Of a stretch of DNA of 32,154 nt, positions 8,715 to 16,214 are shown one piece after another (position 1 is the stretch's first letter; the number at the start of each line of letters is the position of its first letter). The position numbers and the translations under genes were made by a program. Source of the DNA: Chitinophagaceae bacterium (GTDB taxonomy: Bacteria; Bacteroidota; Bacteroidia; Chitinophagales; Chitinophagaceae); NCBI GenBank assembly GCA_947452875.1, contig CANGEZ010000003.1, positions 1-32,154 on the forward strand. The letters are read 5' to 3'. The notes beneath the pieces were generated by a model. The model was not told the DNA's origin. It was given only the letters and a program-made list of their open reading frames with translations, and searched no databases.

Positions 8715-10382
8715 CTACCTATTAAACCCAATCACCTCCCTCATACTCTTCTTCTCCAGCATCAATTCTTGTTCTGCCAATTGCATTAAATAGGCTTCGT
8801 TGATTTTGATTTTCTCATCCAGTAAAGTATCTACCGCAACTTTCTTTCGAATGTTTTCTATCTGTCCTCCGCTTAAAGTTATTTTAGAGCAGATGCTTTT
8901 TAACACCGAAGTTTTAACCTCAGGAAATTTAGTTTTCCAAATTTGAGCAACAGTTTGTGGACCGGGTTTATCGAAACGAATTTTGTATAGGAATCTTCTG
9001 TCGAATGCTTTGTCGAGATTGTCGACAAGATTGGTGGTGGCAATGAAAATGCCTTCGAAGTTTTCCAACTCTTCCAACAAGATATTCTGCATGGTGTTCA
9101 TTTCCTGATCACCACGGTCGTTAACATTATGACGCTTACCGATAATCGCATCGGCTTCATTGAATAACAAGATAGGAGTCTGTTCGAATTCTTTCACAGC
9201 CTTACGATATTCATCAAACAATGCTTTTACGTTTTTAGCCGTATCGCCTACCCATTTGCTTTTTATTTTACTGGCATCAGCTAGCATCACAAATCGATTG
9301 CTGTTTTTACCCAATTGCATCACTGTTTCTGTTTTGCCGGTTCCAGGATGGCCGTATAACAATACGCTGATACCTTTTTTCATACCCTGACTCTCTAAAC
9401 GTTCAGTGAGATTGGGGAAATTATCCTGACTCAGCATATTGTGCAATTTATTCACCATCTGCTGTTCATTGTTTTCGAAAATGAGTTTCTTTTCAACGAT
9501 GCCGGTAGGCTCCAATTGCTTGAGCATTCCTTCAGGTAATTTGTTTTTTACGACAGCATTTTTATCAAATGCATGAACAGCTTTTTCAGAAAGGAAATAA
9601 CTAATACCGCCAAACATGTCATTGCTAACAGATTCTTTAATCAAACCTGAAGTCAACAAGAAATTAGTTCCGGCCTTATAAGAATTTCTGAGCTGGTATT
9701 GTTCTTCTTTTGAAGGTGTCAATTCACGAATGATGGTATCGTAATCGCAACTTTCATTTCCTAAATAATGTTGTAGACAAATGAACATGAAATGAGTTGC
9801 ATCCTCAGGTTGCATGTTCATATTGATGATGAATTCAGCCAACTCGATTTTGGGATTGCTATTGATTAAATCTGCAGTCCATTGAATGAATTGTTTGTAA
9901 GTAATACGATGGCTGTTCCTGTCGGCAATTTTACTTTGAAAACGAGAGATCAACTGAAATGAAGTTATTATTTCAGGTAAATCAAAGTTCTCCATCTTGC
10001 CGGTTAATACCGATTTGATTAGTTTGACGGTCAAATGGTAATCAGTCAACGGATATAATTTAGGGTCCTTCTTAGGTGACATCCACTCACGGGCAACTAT
10101 AGGCGCCAATACATCGTTCAACATCAAGGCGCTGGAAGTTCTCAAATCCAAATAAGACAATAATTCTTTGATGGAACAATTGCTGTTTTCAAATTGCGAT
10201 TGAATCAACAAAGCAGTTATTACCGTTTGTTCATCTGTAGCATTAAAGAAATTGGATAACAACTCAGTTTCATTTTTACAGGCTTCCAATTGTTCCGCCT
10301 TAAGACAGGAGTCTTTTGAAGCATCATAAATCTTTTCAATAGCATCAAGAATCGGGTTTTGAGATGGTGTGAATTCGAACAT
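8715..10382 (-). CDS. AAA+ ATPase (Vps4/FtsH-like ATPase core) with long N-terminal helical region
   Basis: Walker A LLYGHPGTGKTETV, Walker B ILLFNEADAIIG, IFIATTNLVDNLDKAFDRRFLYKIRFDKP. Confidence 0.9.
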   Translation of the reverse strand: MFEFTPSQNPILDAIEKIYDASKDSCLKAEQLEACKNETELLSNFFNATDEQTVITALLIQSQFENSNCSIKELLSYLDLRTSSALMLNDVLAPIVAREWMSPKKDPKLYPLTDYHLTVKLIKSVLTGKMENFDLPEIITSFQLISRFQSKIADRNSHRITYKQFIQWTADLINSNPKIELAEFIINMNMQPEDATHFMFICLQHYLGNESCDYDTIIRELTPSKEEQYQLRNSYKAGTNFLLTSGLIKESVSNDMFGGISYFLSEKAVHAFDKNAVVKNKLPEGMLKQLEPTGIVEKKLIFENNEQQMVNKLHNMLSQDNFPNLTERLESQGMKKGISVLLYGHPGTGKTETVMQLGKNSNRFVMLADASKIKSKWVGDTAKNVKALFDEYRKAVKEFEQTPILLFNEADAIIGKRHNVNDRGDQEMNTMQNILLEELENFEGIFIATTNLVDNLDKAFDRRFLYKIRFDKPGPQTVAQIWKTKFPEVKTSVLKSICSKITLSGGQIENIRKKVAVDTLLDEKIKINEAYLMQLAEQELMLEKKSMREVIGFNR

Positions 10383-10419
10383 GTTGAAAATATTTAAAGG
10401 TGGATAAAAAAGTGGATGA

Positions 10420-10453
10420 CAAACATAGAAACCGAGATTGTAATCTTTTTACA
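10420..10453 (-). promoter_or_regulatory. promoter module for AAA+ gene: GATTGTAA-TCTTT-TTACAATC, -7 TATGTTTG
   Basis: 10/10 palindrome, perfect TAnnTTTG at 11-nt spacing. Confidence 0.75.
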
Positions 10454-10483
10454 ATCAGAAAAAAATAAAAGAAAATATTTCAA

Positions 10484-10517
10484 TGTAAATAGATTACAAA
10501 TCCAGTTTTTATCATTG
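10484..10517 (+). promoter_or_regulatory. promoter module for 10533-DraG operon: TGTAA-ATAGA-TTACA, -7-like TATCATTG
   Basis: 10/10 palindrome, 11-nt spacing; palindrome ends 34 nt before ATG 10533. Confidence 0.7.
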
Positions 10518-10532
10518 TGAAAAATATTTCGA

Positions 10533-11192
10533 TTGATGAATATAGACACTATAAATGAGCTTCCCTTGGTTCAAAAATATTTCGGACTAAAAGAAAACAA
10601 GTCAGTAATGAATCTTCTCGGATCAGATTATTGGGATGAAATGCCCGATGATTTATCAAGAAATGAATTTTTGATTTATTTGGATTTACCGAGACCTGCT
10701 GTTTTGCTTCGTTTAAGAGGAGGGAAGTCATTGTCTTCAAGAATAGCTAAACTGCCACCAATCAAAGAAGTGCTAATGCAATTAGCTGATTTGAATTTTG
10801 ATTCGATTTTATTTGCGCTTACTTTATATGGCACAGCTTCCAATCAAAATCCGCTTGATATTATTAACAGCTCAAAGGATTTTAAATCAATTCCTTTAAT
10901 TGATGATATTTTAAAACCAACAAATGGCTATGTGTTATTTGCACATCAGTTTGAACAAATTTACTCCAGAATACCTTCCTCCTCAGAAATAGAAATTGTC
11001 ACATTAAGAAAAGATTGGAATAAGAAAAAGCCTGAGGCCATTGAACTTGTTAAGCAAACTGAAATTACTTCGGGTTTGAGTTTTTATGATTTGCTAATAG
11101 AAAAAACGATAGAAGAAAATCACTTTGTATGGAATGCGAATTTTAAAGGAGCGAAGTTGTTGTGGGATTACTTAAACAAAATTCAAAAGTAA
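10533..11192 (+). CDS. hypothetical protein (first gene of DraG operon)
   Basis: 219-aa ORF, divergent from AAA+ gene, 24 nt upstream of DraG ORF. Confidence 0.65.
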   Translation: MMNIDTINELPLVQKYFGLKENKSVMNLLGSDYWDEMPDDLSRNEFLIYLDLPRPAVLLRLRGGKSLSSRIAKLPPIKEVLMQLADLNFDSILFALTLYGTASNQNPLDIINSSKDFKSIPLIDDILKPTNGYVLFAHQFEQIYSRIPSSSEIEIVTLRKDWNKKKPEAIELVKQTEITSGLSFYDLLIEKTIEENHFVWNANFKGAKLLWDYLNKIQK

Positions 11193-11216
11193 AAATTCAA
11201 AATTAAAACGTCAAAA

Positions 11217-12158
11217 TTGAAAAATATAAAAGATGCCCTTTGGGGTTTTGTAGTGGGAGATGCATTAGGCGTTCCCTATGAATTTTCAACGCGAAGTATG
11301 ATGAAAGAAAATCCTGCAGTTGACATGGTAGGATATGGAACTTATAATCAACCGCCTGGAACATGGAGTGACGATACTTCCATGTTGTTATGTGTGTTGG
11401 AAAACATCATTAATAAAGGAGATATTCATTCTCTTGCTGACTTGTTTTTGAAATGGTATCGTGATGATTATATGACGCCGCATGGCGAGTTGTTTGATAT
11501 CGGCATTACCACAAGTGCTGCATTGCAGAAAGTCTTGATTGGTGTAAAGCCTTCACTGGCAGGTGGCGATGATGAAAATTCAGCTGGCAACGGTAGTTTG
11601 ATGAGATCCTTGCCTTATGCATTTGTGGAAGATATCAATAAATCGGTTTTCAATATGAACAGGGAAAACCGGATTACGCATCGAAATAGTAAATGCTCGT
11701 TGTGTTGTATGTTTTATGTGAAGATGATGCGTTCGCTACTAGAAGGAAATGATAAGTTTGAGGCATTCAAAACTGGAGGTGCTTACTTAAGATTTGGTTG
11801 GCGGATAACAGACAGTGATGATGACCACGAAGAAGAATGGCAATGGTTTAAAAAATTATTCAATCCTGATTTTAGCTCATTGCCTGAATCTGAAATCAAA
11901 TCAACTGGTTATGTATTGAGTACATTAGAAGCTGCCAGCTGGTGTTTTTTAAATACCGATAACTATAAAGATGCGGTTTTGAAAGCAGTGAGTTTAGGTG
12001 GCGATACGGATACAATTGCAGCGTTGACAGGCGGTTTGGCAGGCATGTACTATGGTTATGAAAATATTCCACTAGAATGGCGGCAACAAATTGCCAGTCC
12101 ACATTTAATCAATAATCTTTTAGATAAAATAAATCCCGATGCAAAATACATTCACTAA
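11217..12158 (+). CDS. ADP-ribosylglycohydrolase (DraG family)
   Basis: DALWGFVVGDALGVPYEF, GTWSDDTSMLLC, VSLGGDTDTIAALTGGLAGMYYG metal-binding motifs; TTG start. Confidence 0.93.
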   Translation: MKNIKDALWGFVVGDALGVPYEFSTRSMMKENPAVDMVGYGTYNQPPGTWSDDTSMLLCVLENIINKGDIHSLADLFLKWYRDDYMTPHGELFDIGITTSAALQKVLIGVKPSLAGGDDENSAGNGSLMRSLPYAFVEDINKSVFNMNRENRITHRNSKCSLCCMFYVKMMRSLLEGNDKFEAFKTGGAYLRFGWRITDSDDDHEEEWQWFKKLFNPDFSSLPESEIKSTGYVLSTLEAASWCFLNTDNYKDAVLKAVSLGGDTDTIAALTGGLAGMYYGYENIPLEWRQQIASPHLINNLLDKINPDAKYIH

Positions 12159-12540
12159 TTATGAGCCTGCCGGTCCTTTGAGTTATCTTTTAATGGATGA
12201 CGATGGTAATATGCAACTTGGACTTTACAAGAAAATCGGCCGAAACAAATTGGTATTGATCTTGAAATTCAAAACTGATTATTTTGTCATCAATCCAACA
12301 GAGGAGATGATGAATGCTTTTTTCAGAAACGAAAAGACGGTGATAGATATGGCATATCATCCTGAAAATATTTACTTAACAGACACTGAGAATAATCCGC
12401 TTTCAAAAGATCAAGCTTGGGATATTTACAATTATATATTATCGCAACTTTCCGGGACATTATCTACGCAGTTATTCTTTACGACTTATCCGAATTATTA
12501 TTATTTGTATAGGGAGAGGATGGAGATTTTTAATAATTGA
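12139..12540 (+). CDS. hypothetical protein, translationally overlapping DraG
   Basis: 133-aa ORF overlapping the DraG 3' end by 20 nt. Confidence 0.65.
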   Translation: MQNTFTNYEPAGPLSYLLMDDDGNMQLGLYKKIGRNKLVLILKFKTDYFVINPTEEMMNAFFRNEKTVIDMAYHPENIYLTDTENNPLSKDQAWDIYNYILSQLSGTLSTQLFFTTYPNYYYLYRERMEIFNN

Positions 12541-12618
12541 GTATATAAATACAGCTAATCGCTTTAAATTTTATTTATCCAATTATTTTATATTTGAGCC
12601 GATTATAAATCTATAATA

Positions 12619-12831
12619 ATGACACTTCTTTTAACATCCATTGATACCTGGACTTCCGAAGACACCCAAGGTGCTTGGATGCTTGGTGCAATAGTCCTTT
12701 TGTATTTCGTTAGAAACCAATCGCCAGTTCTCAGATCTATTTGGGATATTTTTGTGGTGATAATGGCAATCATTCTGGTTATATGCACTTTAGGCTTACT
12801 TCGTGATTGGGCTAAAAAGTTCTTCAAATAG
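12619..12831 (+). CDS. small hypothetical membrane protein (70 aa)
   Basis: Two hydrophobic segments and Lys-rich C-terminus, similar architecture to 1372..1605. Confidence 0.5.
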   Translation: MTLLLTSIDTWTSEDTQGAWMLGAIVLLYFVRNQSPVLRSIWDIFVVIMAIILVICTLGLLRDWAKKFFK

Positions 12832-12902
12832 TCATTTTGAAAGGGTTATTAAATTCCTTTTTCATTGTATGCAAATCAATTCTTAAATAATTAATTATTG
12901 AA

Positions 12903-12931
12903 TAATTCAAGATTTTATAAATCTTGAATTA
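12903..12931. promoter_or_regulatory. inverted repeat TAATTCAAGATTT-TAT-AAATCTTGAATTA, candidate TA operator
   Basis: 13-bp perfect arms with 3-nt spacer, 26 nt upstream of the 12958 start. Confidence 0.65.
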
Positions 12932-12957
12932 AATTTATTAATTTCATAAAAAAAATT

Positions 12958-13182
12958 ATGGCTATTCCTGTAAAATATATGGTGGATGATAAAGGCCAAA
13001 AAACCTCAGTTTTGGTTCCAATAAAGGCATGGACAAAAATTAATGAGGATTATTCAAAACTTCAAAAGAAAATTGAAATATTAACAGGTATAAAAGATTC
13101 TTTACAAGAGATTAAAAGTGCTAGAAAGTCGGGAAAGAAATTACAAACCTTAAAAGACTTTTTAAGTGAAGGTAACAATTAG
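12958..13182 (+). CDS. putative antitoxin of RelE/ParE-type module
   Basis: 74 aa, coiled, overlaps downstream toxin start by 17 nt. Confidence 0.7.
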   Translation: MAIPVKYMVDDKGQKTSVLVPIKAWTKINEDYSKLQKKIEILTGIKDSLQEIKSARKSGKKLQTLKDFLSEGNN

Positions 13183-13525
13183 AATTACAACAAATTTTTT
13201 AAAATCAGCAAAACCTTTACTCAAGAAATACATTTCTCTAAAGAAAGATTTATTAATGTTAGAGAAAGAGTTGATTCAAAATCCCCATATTGGTATTTCA
13301 TTAGGTAATAATGCTTACAAAATAAGGCTTAAAATTTCTTCTAAACAAAAAGGTAAAAGTGGTGGAGCTAGAGTAATTACATTAGTTGAATCTAACCTTT
13401 TAATTAAGACGGAAAAAGTTTCAGAAAACGAAACTTACGTTTATCTTTTATCAATTTTTGACAAATCCGAAACTGAAAATATTTCCGAAAAAGAATTAAA
13501 GGATTTGATAAAGAGCATCAAATAA
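13166..13525 (+). CDS. RelE/ParE-like type II toxin
   Basis: 119 aa; YKIRLKISSKQKGKSGGARVITLVE...YLLSIFDKSETENIS layout typical of Bacteroidota RelE/ParE-like toxins. Confidence 0.75.
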   Translation: MKVTIRITTNFLKSAKPLLKKYISLKKDLLMLEKELIQNPHIGISLGNNAYKIRLKISSKQKGKSGGARVITLVESNLLIKTEKVSENETYVYLLSIFDKSETENISEKELKDLIKSIK

Positions 13526-13541
13526 ATATTTCTTCCTCCAT

Positions 13542-13575
13542 TGTAAATACTTTACAATCCCAATTTCTACTTTTA
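13542..13575 (+). promoter_or_regulatory. promoter module: ATTGTAAA-TAC-TTTACAAT, -7-like TACTTTTA
   Basis: 10/10 palindrome, 11-nt spacing; no intact gene immediately downstream. Confidence 0.6.
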
Positions 13576-13579
13576 ACCC

Positions 13580-13713
13580 ATGATTTACAATTACACTCTC
13601 GTCTTCTAGTTTTCATTCTTTAATCAAATTTTATCGCCAAACAACTTTAGGGTTGTATCAGGAGAAGTATGTCTTTGATGTACAGAAACTGAAAATCGAC
13701 ACAAAGGTATCGA
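13580..13713 (+). pseudogene. possible decayed gene downstream of a regulon-type promoter
   Basis: Promoter module at 13542-13575, ATG 13580 stops after 9 codons (MIYNYTLVF*), followed by a coding-like fragment KFYRQTTLGLYQEKYVFDVQKLKIDTKVSRW*. Confidence 0.25.
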
Positions 13714-13807
13714 GGTGGTAAAATAGTTCTTTGACTTATGGATAAAGTTTTCATTCTCAGTGATGAGACTTTATAAATAATTATTTAAACAATTTAAAAC
13801 TACAATT

Positions 13808-14086
13808 ATGAGTAAAGAAAAAATCCAAAAAATCGACTTAATCAAGTCGTACGATGTTAGTGAAGAATATGTAATCGATTCATCGAAAAGAAGGAGAGAG
13901 TTTGTAATGAGATACTGGTTTGATGAAGTGAATTTTCAACATGAAACCAAACCTAGGTTTAAATTTCTATCCGAAAATTCGGAGTTAAGAAAAAGATGTG
14001 AACTGATTTTAAAAACACATTCGTTAGACAACAGAAATGTAAGATTTGAAGAATCGCTGGTATTTGTGTTATTGATAAGTAAATAA
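13808..14086 (+). CDS. hypothetical protein (92 aa)
   Basis: ORF with ATG; upstream shares CTTTATAAATAAT with the WYL gene at 14190. Confidence 0.45.
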   Translation: MSKEKIQKIDLIKSYDVSEEYVIDSSKRRREFVMRYWFDEVNFQHETKPRFKFLSENSELRKRCELILKTHSLDNRNVRFEESLVFVLLISK

Positions 14087-14189
14087 AATTCATCGATTTC
14101 TATTATAATCCTAAAGTCTATATAATACATAAAAGCTTTATAAATAATATTTTATAAATTGCTAATTCTCAATTTAAAACCAAATCATT

Positions 14190-15185
14190 ATGCCTGTAAA
14201 TAAAAATGCAGTTTTTCGTTATAGAATTATTGATGGATGCTTGAGAAATTCAATGCGCAAATATCCCACGCTACAGATGCTTAAGGAAATGATTATGGAA
14301 GGCGCCGGACTTGAATCTTTGTCCGACTCGCAAATCAACAAAGATATCAGAGCGATGAAAGATATTTACAACGCGCCTATTGAAAATCATAAAATTCATG
14401 GTGGTTATTATTATACTGAACCTGATTTTTCCATCAATAGCTTTCCACTAACACATGACGAAATTCGTGTGCTGGATTTGTCTACTTCAATTCTCAAGCA
14501 AATCAAATACTCAGGTTATTTTAATCAATTTGAGTCGGTGATTGATAAACTAATCAGCGGGTTCAGAATTTCGCAGATTCCTGGATATGAGCAGAGACAA
14601 ATCATAGAAATTGAACAACCCATATCCGATACCGGTTTACGTTGGATAGAAATGGCTTACGAAAGTATCATCAACAAATTGCCATTACATATCGATTACA
14701 GAAAATTCAATAGTGATGAAGTAAAGCAACATATTTTCAGCGCTTACATCATTCGCGAATATAGGAATCGATGGTATATAACAGGATATTCTGAACGTTC
14801 AGAAGGTATAACTACACTTGCGCTTGATCGTGTGGTGAATATGGAACTAATGAAAGGTGGTTATCATTCTGCTGACTTTGATGCCAAAGATTTTTTTAAA
14901 TATGGTTTTGGTGCAACCGTGTACAATGATTCTAAACCCTTTAAAGTGGAGTTGCAATTTGACAATTCAGTTGCTGGTTACATGCTTACCAAGCCCTTAC
15001 ATTCTACTCAGAAAATAATATCTCATGATGAAAACCTTCATCTTGAAATTGAGTGTTATCTCACACCTGAATTAGAGGGCACAATTTTAAGTTATGCGGA
15101 GAATGTGAAAGTGATTGCACCACAAGAGCTGATAGACAAAGTTCAAAAAAGAGCAGAAGAACTAGTGGCGTTGTATAAAAAGTAA
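14190..15185 (+). CDS. WYL-domain transcriptional regulator
   Basis: Same layout as 140..1189: FRYRIIDGCLRN, GGYYYTEPDFSI, IEIEQPISDTGLRWIEMAYESI, AYIIREYRNRWYITGYSER, FFKYGFGATVYNDSKPFKVELQFDN. Confidence 0.87.
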   Translation: MPVNKNAVFRYRIIDGCLRNSMRKYPTLQMLKEMIMEGAGLESLSDSQINKDIRAMKDIYNAPIENHKIHGGYYYTEPDFSINSFPLTHDEIRVLDLSTSILKQIKYSGYFNQFESVIDKLISGFRISQIPGYEQRQIIEIEQPISDTGLRWIEMAYESIINKLPLHIDYRKFNSDEVKQHIFSAYIIREYRNRWYITGYSERSEGITTLALDRVVNMELMKGGYHSADFDAKDFFKYGFGATVYNDSKPFKVELQFDNSVAGYMLTKPLHSTQKIISHDENLHLEIECYLTPELEGTILSYAENVKVIAPQELIDKVQKRAEELVALYKK

Positions 15186-15205
15186 TATCATTCTAATTCA
15201 TCAAA

Positions 15206-16099
15206 ATGCGTAAATCAATTACACTATTATTTTTGTTGTGGCTGGCCTTTACTTCTTTTGCTCAACATCATAGCAACGTTGATTTTGAAATTCCTGAATT
15301 AAAGAAAGGGGAACAAGTGATTCGTCATGCAGGGTTCTCATTGGTATACAATGAAACATACGAACAAGCAATTTGGGTGGCATACGAAATTACTGCAGAT
15401 GAAACTGTAAAACGTTATGAGCGTACCAATCGCTTTCTTACCGATCCCAAAATATCAACTGGTTCTGCTGATAATGCCGATTACATGGGCAGTGGCTACG
15501 ACAAAGGACATCTCGCGCCGGCAGGCGATATGGAATGGTCTGCCGAATCCTGTGCCGAATCTTTTTATTTCAGCAACATGTCGCCACAGGTGGCTGCATT
15601 CAATCGCGGTATCTGGGAAACGATTGAAGAATTTGTAAGAACCAATGCGGTAACTAGCGGTGCTGTATATGTGGTTACAGGTCCAGTTTTACAACCAGGC
15701 CTTTCGGTCATCGGACACAATCAAGTTGCCATTCCTGCATATTATTACAAAGTAATTCTTGATTACCGCAATCCGGTAAAAAAAGGAATCGGTTTCATGT
15801 TGCAAAACCAGGAATCACACAATAGTATTCAAGTGTATGCCATGAGTATTGATGAGGTGGAGAAAAATACAGGCATTAATTTTTTTCCTTCACTGACAAA
15901 AGATGAAGAAAAATTACTTGAATCGCATTTTGATCTAAACGCCTGGAATTGGGGTCATGAAAAATCTCAAACTTCAACAGCTATGGTTGCAAAAAACAAA
16001 TCGACATCTGTACAATGTTCAGGTACAACTAAAAAAGGAGCCCGTTGCAAAAAAATGACAACCAATGCCAATGGCAGGTGTAATTTGCATCAACTTTGA
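15206..16099 (+). CDS. secreted DNA/RNA non-specific endonuclease (NUC1) with C-terminal Cys/His zinc-ribbon-like tail
   Basis: Signal peptide; YDKGHLAPAGDMEWS (DRGH-like motif), FYFSNMSPQVAAFNRGIWETIE; tail CSGTTKKGARCKKMTTNANGRCNLHQL. Confidence 0.9.
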   Translation: MRKSITLLFLLWLAFTSFAQHHSNVDFEIPELKKGEQVIRHAGFSLVYNETYEQAIWVAYEITADETVKRYERTNRFLTDPKISTGSADNADYMGSGYDKGHLAPAGDMEWSAESCAESFYFSNMSPQVAAFNRGIWETIEEFVRTNAVTSGAVYVVTGPVLQPGLSVIGHNQVAIPAYYYKVILDYRNPVKKGIGFMLQNQESHNSIQVYAMSIDEVEKNTGINFFPSLTKDEEKLLESHFDLNAWNWGHEKSQTSTAMVAKNKSTSVQCSGTTKKGARCKKMTTNANGRCNLHQL

Positions 16100-16165
16100 G
16101 ATACATACTCAATTCTTTCAATCAAATAAGTTTAACATCCGTTAACATTTAATTTATCAATCCTT

Positions 16166-16199
16166 TGTAAATCCTTTACATCGTAGCTCCCTATCTTGT
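16166..16199 (+). promoter_or_regulatory. promoter module for secreted protein 16215: TGTAA-ATCCT-TTACA, -7-like TATCTTGT
   Basis: 10/10 palindrome, 11-nt spacing; palindrome ends 34 nt before ATG. Confidence 0.6.
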
Positions 16200-16214
16200 C
16201 TTAAACTAATTATT

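Noticed and set aside
12603-12827. 74-aa minus-strand ORF
   Set aside because: Antisense to 12619..12831; lacks a coherent domain pattern, while the plus-strand ORF has a plausible two-TM layout.
13581-13595. TGATT-TACAA-TTACA as a second site near 13542
   Set aside because: Only 7/10 match, offset 39 bp instead of 45, no -7-like element in register.
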